Below the pieces are notes generated by a model. That model did no database searches and was not told the origin of the DNA. It saw only the letters and a list, made by a program, of their open reading frames with translations. From Microstegium vimineum (Eukaryota > Streptophyta > Magnoliopsida > Poales > Poaceae), in contig CM039139.1 of assembly GCA_022036555.1 (NCBI GenBank), positions 17,115,377-17,179,376 on the forward strand: a DNA stretch of 64,000 bases. The letters run 5' to 3'. Both the position numbers and the translations under genes were made by a program. Below, in pieces: positions 46,832-58,028 of the stretch (position 1 is the first letter of the stretch; the number at the start of each line of letters is the position of its first letter).

Positions 46832-49800
46832 ATGTCCATGGCAAGAACGAAGAACGCCGGTCCAGTTCCCGGTAGTGGTGGCGACCCTCCACCTCCACTG
46901 CGTCCACCCACTGATCGGGGAAGGGGCAAGCAAAAGGTTATTTCCAAGAAGCGCAAGAGGCCACTTATGGATCCAGATTCAGCAGCAATCGTTGCAGTGG
47001 CAGAGGCCGCAGAGATCGCGGAGCGAGGTGGACGTCGCGCCGGTTTGAGGCTCTCGCCTCGCCGTGGAGAGCGTCGTGAGTCCCCTACGCGTCCAGAGAC
47101 AGAGCCCGCAGAGGCTACTGAGCCAGAGGAGGCAGAGCCAGTTCCAGAGACTGAGCAGACAGAGGCTGCCGGCCACTCTTCGATTGGGGAGCTGATGAGT
47201 CGCAGAGTTACACGTTCTAGAGGCTCTGGAGCTCCTCCTAGTCCTCCCGGACCTCAGCTACCAAATCCAGTGAGGCATCAGGTCAGGGTTCTCGCAGCCA
47301 AGCAGGTCCAGCTACTCCGCTTCGTGGACTTTCAGTCTTGGTTCCCCGCTCAGAGGGACCCCCGTGCTGGACGTGACTTCTATACCACTATCCACGAGGA
47401 TTTCTACAGAGCGTACGTTGAGACCGACGCTCCTCTTAGGGCTCACAGAGTTTGCCCACCTGCTCACATAGAGGGTGTCGGTAGTCCAGAGATTCTCCAA
47501 CACTTGCAGTATATTCAGGGCCTGACTGATTTGATGGGACGATCCGGTGCTTATCAGAAGGACTGGGTCTATCAGTTCTACGCCTCTCTGTGGATCTCCC
47601 CTGACCACGAGTTCTTTCACTTCGGCTTTAAGGGCAGCGACTTCAGGGTCATAGCAGCCCGATTCAGAGAGCTTTTCCACTTAGAGTCCTCTTCTACGAA
47701 GATTCACAGTTTGTGCTATGGGGATCAGGAGGCACCTCGCCGACCTCACGATGGAATAGTGTCATCTACATATTACGTGAGGCCATGTTTCCAGCTACCT
47801 TTCACCGAGGGTTCGAGCCGCACTCCGAGAGACCTCACACCTCTTGCTCGGATTCTCCATGAGATACTTAGACGTACCATTCTTCCCCGGATTGGAGCCC
47901 GGGACACTATTACCCGTCTTCAGCTATGGCTACATGCTCATATCATCCGGAAAGAGAAGTTTGATCTTTGGGATTTGATAGTCAGCGAGCTTGAGGACAT
48001 CATTGCTGCAGGGTTTAGAGGACACTGGCAGCTACAGTTTGCACATTGGATTTCATATCTGGTAGTGGCCACGACTCGATCTGGATCTCTACGTGTCACT
48101 CTTACCAGGTCAGCTACTGAGTTCCCCGTCTACTCGATGAGCCAGTTGGTCATCCACGGGAACCTGCCTCGCCCCAGCAGAGCATACCGACCAGGCACCA
48201 GACAGGCAGGTGTGTCACCTCAGTCGGCAGAGGACACTGACGCCACAGTTGAGCAGATCGCCCAGGCAGAGCTTGCGGATCTTGATGCTCAGATTGACAC
48301 CGCTGCCGAGGCTGCCTACAAAGAGGACCTGGACTCTGACAGCTCTGATGAGGACTACAGGCCCATGCCCGATTACGCACCGATTGTAGGGTTATGAGGT
48401 TGCTACGCTAGCCGGAAAACAAAATTTTCTGCCCCATAAACCAGGAACTAGTGCCAGTTATAGATCACGGGGTTACCACTAGACGCACAGGTGCAGCGGA
48501 AGCGACTTGATGTAGCGTGCGTGTCGCAGCAGTGTCGTGCAGTTGCGAGGTCGTCCATCTCAACGTCTCTTACTCGTGGTTCATCCTTGTGCTCCAAATG
48601 CAGCACCTCTGAGGAATCCCACACGTGCAGGGAAGAAGCGTCACGTCTCTGGACTGCTAGGTCCGCGAGGAGTACTAGGCGTGAGCGTGGGGAGGGCGAC
48701 GACGGCTGCCAAAGGACGTAAGATCAACTCGCCCCGCGCCACCCTTGCTTATATAGGCGTCCTAACGATCTCCCACGTTGGAGGCCCATTAGTAACCCTA
48801 AACCTAGTCTAATTCAGGTCCAACGCGAATTAGGCTTCCAGCCCCTTAAGCGTGCGACCCTATGGACTCACACACACATAGACATGGCTCAAGTACTCTT
48901 ACTCGACCAATAGTTGATAGCGGCCTCTAGCAAGGCGTGTCAACTCCTATGCATACGCTACGATCATATCAGACGAACCACCACATTATAATATACATGT
49001 TATTTCTTTGCCTCATGATATTTGGTTCAACTCGTGGGTTAACACTTAACCCAAGCACGGCCATGCATTTCATGATCTAATCAATTGAGTGATCCAGTGA
49101 TATCTTTCTCTCTCATGGAGAGTGGCAAATTCCATCTTGATTGACTATGTCTCACAGCATGTTTCCTGACAAACCCGAAAGTCGCCTTTATAACTACCCA
49201 ATCATGGAGTAGCGTTTGGTAGTCCCAAGGTAGGTCATTTCACATCTTGAGTACATACGACAATCTCAGGTCTAAGGACATAACGTACATGATGTGTATA
49301 GAGACAATCTCATGTCGGGTCTGTCCAGCACCATGTCCTACATGTGCCCACATTATTAGTTCGACATCTCCATGTCCATGACTTGTGAAACATAGTCATC
49401 AACTAATAATGTGTTGATCCAATATTCATGTACATTCTAGTACAAACTTCGATCAGGGACAACTTTAGAATAACCATACAAGTAAAAGAGTTTCACAAAC
49501 AATTCACATAATTGTTTATCGATACAAGTTGTCTTTAATGGATATTCATTGAACTCATAATATGTCATGGATACAAAGAAATACAATCATCTCTATGATT
49601 ACCTCTAGGGCATATTCCCAACACCGATGTCTCATGATCATGAGGCAGGAGGGTCAGCTTCAGCTCTAGCTCCAGTTTCAGGCACCTCAGAGGCCACTAT
49701 CCTTTCCCTACTTACGAGGATGCAGGAGGAGCAGTCATGACAGGCAGAGGAGCAGAGGCGGCAGGTTGTAGATGTTCGGAGACTCACAGCTCAACAGTTT

Positions 49801-51003
49801 GCGGCTCAGGCTCAGACCCAGGCCCGGCAGGATGAGTTTCAGCGCCAGTTCCTAGCATATCAGATGCAGCAGGCTAAAATTCAGAAGACTCAGACTATGC
49901 TTCTTGAGCGCCTCCTTAGCTCGACCTCCGGATAGACCGTCACTCCACAGCTTCAGATGTCCGGGGTCTCTCAGCAGCAACCGTTAGTGGTCGTGGTACC
50001 GACTCCAGCGTTACCGTCAGGAGGACAGCAGAGTCAGGCACCAATAGCTCCACCCTTCCAGGCACCTGCCTCTCCGGAGTCTCAGTCTCCGAGGACCCAG
50101 GTGTCCTCATGGTTGGCTTCGCCCGGTGAGCTTCAGACAGGCTTCACACCTATCTAGGGAACCACCATTGCAGAGGCCTCGCGTGACCTCTCAGCCTCTT
50201 ACTTGGAGATCACAGGAGATGACTCTCCCGGAGCCTCTCAGCTAGACACACGCGCTCCAGAGGTTGAGGTGGATCTTCCGGTGATGGGCACTTACCTTTC
50301 TTCAGTTGCCTCGTCGAAGATCGCACCCGACCAGTCCACGCAGACAGTCACCACTCCTCCAGCTGCAGTTCAGACATATGCGATCTCAGTAGTCGTTGAG
50401 GCAGTTGAGCCAGAGGCCCCAGTTCAGACACCGGAGCAGGACGAGGCCGTTACAGTGGTAGTGTCTACTCCACCTCAGTCCCAGCCAGCAGAGCTTGTGA
50501 CAACAGTCTCTCTGGTCGCTTTGGCAGTATCTACTCCTCCACCACCTCGAGTCTTCACTTGTCGGGCTCCCAGACCCGTTACGTCAGAGGCAGGACTATC
50601 AGAGGCACCAGCTGAGCCTCAGGGGGAGCTAGTTGAGTCAGCAGCTCCAGAGCTTCCAGGGTCAGCTCCAGAGGTCACCCCAGCTGCGCCTCCACCTGCA
50701 GCGGCCGAAGCGGATGTTGAGTCCGACGAGTCAGATCTAAAGGACTTCATCATGCCCGATCGTCAGGCTGCAGCTTCTTCGCCTTCTTATCCAGCCCGGA
50801 TGCTTAGTTGTTGGTGCTCAACGCCAAAGGGGGAGAGAGGGTCGAGTATAGAGATAGAGGGGGGGAGGGATTCATTTCTTTGTGTGTCTTTAATCCCCCG
50901 TACTCATGTCATCATGTCTATTCTATTGCATTTGTGTATATGTGTGATGACTGATGCTTGTGAGATACTTGTGCTTGTGAGACATTCTCTTGTTTTTCAC
51001 TAA
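46832..51003 (+). pseudogene. SIRE-type env-like ORF, split by a solo LTR and three stops
   Basis: Start at 46832 or 46838 (the second has the better context, ccATGGc). The first part, to 48384, encodes a basic N-terminus (KKRKRP) and acidic repeats, then a globular domain (HIEGVGSPEILQHLQ... WVYQFYASLWISPDHEFFHFGFKG...) resembling the 'putative plant transposon protein' domain seen in such elements. The frame is cut by the solo LTR at 48385-49623 and resumes at 49629 with a Gln-rich coiled coil. Stops lie at 49738, 49933 and 50155. A Pro/Ala/Val-rich region follows, to 51003. No signal peptide or clear membrane anchor is seen; 'env-like' refers to position only. The biological role is unknown. 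Confidence 0.75.
48385..49623 (-). mobile_element. Solo LTR of another copia family
   Basis: On the minus strand it starts TGTTGGGAATATGCCCTAG, a widely repeated grass copia LTR start, and ends CATAACCCTACA. CCGAT target copies lie at 48380-48384 and 49624-49628. A minus-strand TATATAAG box is near 48750. It has no interior, so it is a solo LTR. Confidence 0.9.
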
Positions 51004-51272
51004 TATATGGTGTGAGTTGTCTCTTGTTCATGATATGTCTCTATGATCTAATGGTAATTGAGCTTCCGCATCTTACTCCGATATATGGTTGAGAATATCA
51101 TGAGGTACTTCGCTTAATATTCATATTCATGAGTACCATGTTTGTGATTTGGTTTGGGTGAGCAAGTTTGTTTCATTATAAATTCACTAACCCTTGCTCA
51201 ACCATTCAAGTCACCAAAATCCTAACCTTTCACTCTTATATCCATACTCGAGGAGTTATTGTCGTCAATCAC

Positions 51273-51287
51273 CAAAAAGGGGGAGAT
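51273..51287 (+). promoter_or_regulatory. Polypurine tract of the SIRE-type element
   Basis: aaaaagggggagat directly precedes the 3' LTR. A second purine run, aaagggggagagaggg near 50826, lies upstream and could be an internal priming site. Confidence 0.8.
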
Positions 51288-52720
51288 TGAAGAATCATGG
51301 CCCTAGTTGGTTTCGGTGATTAACGGCAATTAGCGATTATTATGGCTAACGTGTGTTTTACAGAGGCTATGCGTAGCTTAGCCATAGTGATCATCATGAA
51401 TGGTCATCACTTAGCCCTCAAGATGGATATCGTTTCGGATTTCAAAGAGACATGATGAAGACCCTAGAATGATAGGCTAAGTGCCATAAGGTGATGAAGG
51501 GCACATAGAAATAGATAGGGCTTCTATTTGATCTTTGATCATACTATCAAGAGGGGTTGAGACTAGTAGCTTGACTTAGGAAAGCTTCATGACTTAAGTG
51601 TGGTGCACACTTGACTTTTTTATCTCTAAGCAAGCCTATGCTGACCGTAAGATAGCCAAGAACTTCTTCCGAATTCATCGCGACGAAAACCGAAGTTGAA
51701 AAAGAAGTTTACTGGGCGTCGGACGCTGACGTCTGGATGACGTAGCGTCCGTCGACCACCCAGTTTGAGCCCCTGAGTTTCAGAGGGCGTCGGACGCTAG
51801 GGTAGCGTCCGTCGGCCTTCTAGTGGGCCTGTTTTCAGTGCAAAACAAAAAGGGGCGTCGGACGCTGATGCCTCAGCGTCCGTCGGACTGCGCAGGAGCG
51901 TTCGTCACCCAAAACATTATGCAGAACTAGCCTTTGGGGGCGTCGGAGCGTCCGTCGCCAACTTAAAGAGCCAGCCCGAGGCAGTTTTCTTGAGGGCTAT
52001 TTATAGCTCCTCACACTTCTCTCCCACCTGGCCTTTGCTCATTTCAGTTGCTGAGTTTGTTGAGAAGGTTGGGAAGAGAGCAAGAGCCCTAGAGTGAGAG
52101 ATCGTTTCGCGAATCCATCCATCCTCTCCTCTAGTTCATCCAAGAGTTCAAGTGTGCATCTTTTAGTTGTGAAGCTTGAGTGAGTCAAGTGAAGATCAAG
52201 GCTTGTTACTCTTGGTGATCGACATCACCTAGACGGTCCAGTGGTGCTAGGAGGAAGGTGATCGCCGGAGGATTGTCGGCAGCCCTTCTCCATCGACGTT
52301 GTGATCGGTTGTGGGCGATTCACCGAGCCAGAGTGGCAAAGAATCATCCCGTAGAGAGCACTTAGTCCTTGCGCGGACTAAGAGGGAGCGATACCGTGCG
52401 CGGTGCTCCAACGAGGACTAGGGGGGAGTGTCGACTCCTCGATACCTCGGCAAAAAGTCATCGTGTCAAATTTCCTTTGCCTCCTCCTCTTTACTTATTG
52501 CAATTACATTCAAGCATCACTTTCCGCATTACCTTCTTGTTGCTTGACTAGAATTGCATAGGGCTTTACTGCTTTCATTGTCATGCCTTGCTTGTTTAGT
52601 TAGGACATACTTGGGAAAGCACTAGGGGGTTAATTGGCTCTTGTTAGGTTTTAATATTGCTTAGAAATTTAAAAGATCCCAATTCACCCCCCCCCCTTCT
52701 TGGGCATCTTGATCCTTTCA
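51288..52720 (+). repeat. 3' LTR of the SIRE-type element
   Basis: 1433 bp, TGAAGAATCATGG to GATCCTTTCA. It has fewer GC-rich palindromic units than the 5' LTR and is flanked by AACGT. Confidence 0.95.
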
Positions 52721-52725
52721 AACGT

Positions 52726-53526
52726 TACCTCTATAATTGCATTCTCTTATGAGAAACCGGATCCAAAAAACAAAGTCCATGGCAAAGTCGCTTGTAGCGA
52801 TTATATCGGGTCAATGAAGAAAGCAATTGAGGTTGAATCTCCAACTAAGAAGAAATAATGTTCTGATATATCTCTGGCAAATTGAATAAATGAATTTGAA
52901 ATATGCAGTCACTTATTTACCTCATATTCCTCTGAAATGATTTACCTGAAGTATAAATTTATTTGTTTTGCACAACTAATAAGTGGTCATTATGCACGAA
53001 GAATATTGCTCTTGTTTATACTCTTATTATAATTCATAGAAGAATTGTGAACCAATTTTAATTTTGAAAGATATAATATTATGGTACTGCATACCATCAA
53101 TTAAGCACATATTTATGAAAAGTGTGACTTGAACAATGAAGTTTAAAGGATGGCTTTTATGAAGGGGAGTAAATTGATTGAATCTACATTGAAGATAATT
53201 AAAACCACTAGCATTACAAAGATCAAGTAGATCATATTTGTTAAAACATTGAAGTTTATGCATAGATCATGGAGATAAATATTTATTCATAAAGAATAAA
53301 AGATCCTGAAGAATACATATCCAAGAAGATTAAATGTTGTACTCTTTTTCCCTATGTGAGTTTTTATTTGAAGGTTTCTCACGCAAGGTTTTTAATGAGA
53401 CAACATGTGCAATACAATTAGTGAATGCGATGTACTCTTTTCTTCAAGAACCGTTTTTTCCACTGGGTTTTCGGATGGAGTTTTTAACGAGGCATGTGCA
53501 TATCGTGGTAATCGTTCAAGGGGGAG
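52726..53526 (+). mobile_element. Copia interior, right part, with polypurine tract
   Basis: Resumes the interior broken at 38140. It is non-coding. The end has the copia 3' UTR-like signature (cactgggttttc..., aacgaggc...) and the polypurine tract caagggggag (53517-53526) directly before TGTTGTAAAA. Confidence 0.75.
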
Positions 53527-53646
53527 TGTTGTAAAATACATGGACTCTATCCTAGAAGGAAAGGAAAAAGAAGAATCATAATCCTAGTCCGTTTGTATGT
53601 GGGCTCTTACCAAACTCATAGGTTATATATATGTGGGAGCTTTACA
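53527..53646 (+). repeat. Truncated 3' LTR of the copia element (copy 1)
   Basis: Matches the first ~118 bp of the LTR at 33456, then switches abruptly at 'gagctttaca' to host flank 'cggttggacc', the same sequence as at 32114. This is the junction of the tandem duplication. Confidence 0.85.
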
Positions 53647-55624
53647 CGGTTGGACCAATATTTAAGAAGCTGAGAAGAAACTGACAATATTAGGTGTGCA
53701 GCTAATGTATGCATCAATGCAAACCTTCATCCATGGACCAAACATTTAAGTAATTGATCATCGTCTGGTTTAAATAGCTTTTGCATGCAAGTACTGCATG
53801 CGTACTCCATTTCGCCAGCAATCTCTATCCCTGAATAAATCAAGTTGTCTTGAGTCAACCTTTTTATGTTCGACTAGGTTTACATAAAAAGAACATAAAT
53901 ATTTATAATACCAAATGAGTATATGTATATATAGTAAAATGTGTATTTAACGTACTTGTAAATTAGCCGTTAAACCCATAACGCGAACACACCACAATGC
54001 TGACACTCTAATGAGAAGTTCAGAAAGTACGTCCCCCGGCCCGCCTTCATCGATCATTTAAGAAACATGCGTATATGTCTAAGACTTGGAACCGTTTGGT
54101 CGATTAATATGCATATATATACGGCCAAATAACACACTCTTATCACTACTACAGCCTGTCGGGTCTGGCAAAACCGACAATGATGGATCTTCACTGCCGG
54201 TTCGTGGCAAAACCGACACTGAAGCTCCTCATCACTGTCGGTTCGTGGCTGAAAAAAAGTACAACGTCTCTACCCTTTTATTGCCGGTTCCAGCCACGAA
54301 CCGGCACTGAATTAGCTCATCATCACTGTCGGTTCGTGGCTGGAACCGACAGTGATAACCTGGACACTTTCACTGCCGGTTTCAGCCACGAACCGGCACT
54401 GATGAGGAGCTTCACTGTCGATTCGTGGATAGAACCGACAGTGCAGTTATTTTTTTATTTTTGTAAACGACCTCATATGGAAAAACTTTCTACATGAAAG
54501 TTGTAGATCTCGAAAGGTTATGAAACTTTGTAGTTCACAACTTTTTCATTTGAAATCATCTTGTGATCGAAAAATACGTTCGAATGTGTCAAATTTGAAA
54601 TTCAAAATTTTGTAAACGACATCGGATGAAAAAACTTGCTACATGAAAGTTGTAGATCTCGAAAAGTTATGAAACTTTGTAGTTTACAACGTTTTCATTT
54701 GAATTCATTTAGTGGCTCAAACAATCAATTTACACTCGGTTTAGTATAGAATGAGGTGAACTAAAAACCGAATCTAGACACAAGTGAGTCATGGGTGGAG
54801 TGGTAGAGAAGGTACCGTGCGAGGCCGAGGTCTGAGGTTCGAATCCCCTCTGGAGCGCATTCGCGATTTTACGCGAAAAAATGCGCGACTTGCGACATCC
54901 ATCACTGTCGATTCGTAACGAACCGGCAGTGATGCGGATCATCAATGGCATAACCGGACAGTGATGTCATCACCTCATCACTGCCGAAGTGGTTGTGCCG
55001 GTTCAAAATCCGGCAGTGATGAGAGATTTTTGTTGTAAAACACATGGACTCTATCCTAGAAGAAAAGGAAAGGAAGAATCATAATCCTAGTCCGTTTCTA
55101 TGTGGGTTCTTACCAAACTCATAGGCCCTGACAGGACTATATATACGTGAGCTTTATGTTGTAATCACCAATATCAAAAGGTATTGGAATAAAGAATAGT
55201 CTCCCTATCTTGTGTCTACTTGTTCTACTATTTTCATCTACTATTCTGATCATGAGAGACGGAGAGGGAAAGATCCGAACCGCCGGCAACGAGTTTTATA
55301 ACACGTTATCAGCACCACAAGCTCTACGTCGACATCGCCGTTGAAGTTGTCGCCGATCTTCGACATCGACGCTGACGTCCCCCGCGCGACTACTTCGACG
55401 ACGTCGACATCCCCGACGTTGTTAGCGGAACGGATCTGCTAAGCACTGCATCGATATGTACCGTCGTCATCAAGCAGGCATGCCTACGATAATGTCAAAC
55501 GCTCTACGCGGTATGTATCTACTAACCACTGTCCTATGCGGCATGTGAGGTAGATCAATTGACATCCGTAATAATCAAATGTATGCTTTGGTTTGAAATA
55601 GTAGATTGGTTTTGGTCTGACAAT
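53647..55624 (+). repeat. Large direct repeat, copy 2
   Basis: Second copy of 32114-34045. Identity ends at ...ggtctgacaat; beyond it copy 2 jumps to the last ~35 bp of a copia LTR. Confidence 0.95.
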
Positions 55625-55700
55625 AGTAGATCCGAACCGTCGACAACAAGTTTTATAACAATTTTGAACCGGCACTAATTACGCTTTGTTTGTAGTGGTG
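54144..55700 (+). mobile_element. Complete CACTA non-autonomous element (copy 2), with nested copia remnant
   Basis: Left end CACTACTACAGC, right end (reverse-complemented) CACCACTACAAA. TAT target copies lie at 54141-54143 and 55701-55703. It holds the copia remnant at 55031-55660 between ATTTT copies. It has no transposase. The same tRNA-like sequence as in copy 1 lies at 54787-54850. Confidence 0.88.
55031..55660 (+). mobile_element. Internally deleted copia element (copy 2)
   Basis: A full LTR (55031-55303), about 320 bp of interior, then only the last ~35 bp of the other LTR (ending ttttataaca at 55660). ATTTT target copies lie at 55026-55030 and 55661-55665. The same insertion event as at 33456 is inferred from the identical site. 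Confidence 0.88.
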
Positions 55701-55703
55701 TAT

Positions 55704-57361
55704 TAACCCGATAAAAAAGCACTCTTATTAACTCCAACTTGCGTTGGGCGGCATGGGCCGGCCTCACTGTCCGGCCAGTCACTCATGCACGAGACGACAA
55801 CGTATGTACTCCTATGTGTGCGTCGCAGTCATCGTGCATGAGTCGTCGTCTCGATCGTCCGATCGACGATCGATGGCGGGGCAGCCAGGCACGTACGTAC
55901 TAGCTTTCGTGTTGGTGACAGTGCAACAACATATGATACATGCATGGCATGCAACATGCGACGGCGACACCGGCCGCGTCCGGCCGGGACTGTGGACGCC
56001 TATGCAACGCGCGCAAGGGACGGACGACAACGCACCGGCGCGCCCAACGGCACTGCACATCTGCATGGGGACCCTTTGCCGGGCGGCCGGCCGGTTCCCG
56101 TCCATCAATGTGTGTACGTCGGAATTGATCCCCGTCACAGGCTTTGGCACTGCGTCCGGTCGATGGGCACGGCGTTATAGGCCTGTGACCTTGTCGGGGT
56201 AGAGATCTCGAGACCTCACACCACCCGGCCGCGCGCGCGCAGGACCACCTAGCTACCGCTACCGGTACGGTGCATTGTCCGGCGACCCGGCCAGGCCGGC
56301 CGCGAGCCCGCGATCAAAGCCACAGCGACCTCTCTGCCCGGACCGGCCGGGCATGGACGACGCGGCCGCCTAGCTACCGCTACCTGACTTGCATGGGGCT
56401 GCGGCTGGCTGTTGAATTGTTGATAACCTACAGTAACTGCGTGCGTACGTTTTGCTAAAAAAACAAAAAACTGCGTGCGTATAGTACGTCGGTACGTGCA
56501 CACTTGCAGTATAGTATCGATCGGGGCGGATCGACGTGCATGCATATGCCGGAATGCGTACGTGTACCATGATGTGGTACGTGCATTATTGGGACCGGCC
56601 GTGTGCTGCGCCCAACAGTAGTGTGGGGCCTGTGTGGGGTTTAACTATGAAATTATATATACCAACATATACGCGTGTTGGCGACCATTCTTGGCCTGCC
56701 TACGTACTATGTACATACAGCTAAGGCATACTCCTACTACAGTTAGGCCATATAGTCAGATTCATATCATCCCCTGTTTGTTTGGCTTATCAGCCACTAA
56801 AACAGTGTTTTTGTCACACAAAAAGACACCAAAACAACATAAGCCACGGATTACCATCCAAAAACAGCCAAGGGAACATGCCAAACTCATATTAATTGGG
56901 GTAAATCGGTGTTCCACTCTATTCTCTAATCCATTTCATAACATCGTCCAAACAAAGCCTTAGCTGTATATACATATATACGTACGTACGTGTACCGGAC
57001 AAGTACACACGTACGCGGGAGGGTCGGCTCCACAGAAGTACGTACCGAGTACGTGCACCGTTTGGCACACAGTAGCAGAAAGCCGTGGGACCGCCTGGCC
57101 CTACTACAGTTTTTTGCGCTTAAACCCGTTATAATATAAATAAATAAATTTGTAATTATAGATGCCTTGTAATTATAGATGCCGATTGTGTAACATTATT
57201 TGTTTTAATCAACCTAAAAATCAATACGCTTGATCCCCCCCCCCCCAAAAAAACCCCAAACCCCAATAAAAAAAAAAGAACATCTTGCGTTAACGAACGA
57301 CCTTGCAATCAAGTTGTTGGTATACATGTATGCATGAAGACACTACACCCTGACACCCATA
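55704..57361. other. GC-rich intergenic DNA, no gene supported
   Basis: Several overlapping open frames at 55744-56570 arise from high GC and none is recognised. CG-rich tracts (acgtacgtac-type) and a C/A homopolymer patch at 57234-57280 lie here. Confidence 0.4.
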
Positions 57362-57369
57362 TATATGAT

Positions 57370-57541
57370 TAGTGGCGGATCCAAGATTGAAGACAAGGGG
57401 GGCTAAAACAATGTATATGCTAATTTAGATGAAGATTTAATGGTAATTTAATACTTTTGCTACAGTAATTATAGAGTTAAATCAAGTTTTAGGGGGGGGG
57501 GGGGCGCTGCAGCCCCACCAGCCCCCCTGGATCCGTCACTG
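57370..57541. mobile_element. hAT-type MITE
   Basis: 172 bp. Left end TAGTGGCGGATCCAAG, right end (reverse-complemented) CAGTGACGGATCCA. A perfect 8-bp target duplication TATATGAT lies at 57362-57369 and 57542-57549. It contains a G12-type homopolymer. Confidence 0.88.
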
Positions 57542-57549
57542 TATATGAT

Positions 57550-58025
57550 GGTCATATATAATAACAAGTGCATTTTTAGCCTTTAAAATTCATCTTAAAA
57601 TGAATGCGTTTCAAACTATACATAGTAAAACCGCCAAGCTCTATTAGGAATGTAAGAATGTGAGATATATATACACTATTTTCTTTATTTTCAAAGTGTA
57701 GTTATTTAAATTAAAACAAGTTTAGGGATATTAATATACATATATGCCTATATAGGCTAGCTAGTAACAATAAATTCTAGAAGTGTACTTATTTTTTTAG
57801 ACAACGTAGCTTATATTAGTACTCCCTCCATCCCTATAAATAGAAGAGTAAAAAAAACTTTGATCAATTATATATGGGCAATGCTAAGGTACACCCTTTA
57901 CTTGCTAGGAGGTAATATCTTTTAGAGATATGTCATTAAATATACTTTTATAATAAAAAAACTTTGATCAATTAATATACATAATATATAATTAGTATCA
58001 TTAGATACTAATTATATATACTTTT
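57550..58025. other. AT-rich intergenic DNA
   Basis: A Stowaway-like left end (tactccctccatccctataa) near 57818 has no partner. A 20-bp direct repeat (aaaaaaactttgatcaatta) lies at ~57851 and ~57955, suggesting a small insertion or local duplication. Confidence 0.4.
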
Positions 58026-58028
58026 ATA

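Larger units (their letters stand above)
38141..52720 (+). mobile_element. SIRE/Maximus-type copia retrotransposon with env-like ORF
   Basis: 14,580 bp between AACGT target copies (38136-38140, 52721-52725). LTRs begin TGAAGAATCATGG and end GATCCTTTCA. Order: LTR, primer site, gag with two CCHC knuckles, protease, integrase, RT, RNase H, spacer, large additional ORF, polypurine tract, LTR. Integrase before RT is the Ty1/copia order; the large gag and the extra ORF after pol are features of the SIRE/Maximus lineage. Both gag-pol and the extra ORF carry stops or shifts, and a solo LTR sits in the extra ORF. It is not autonomous now. Confidence 0.93.

Noticed and set aside
55744..56570. Cluster of overlapping 60-150-codon frames
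   Set aside because: Frames open on both strands at once in GC-rich DNA, with no domain or codon bias.
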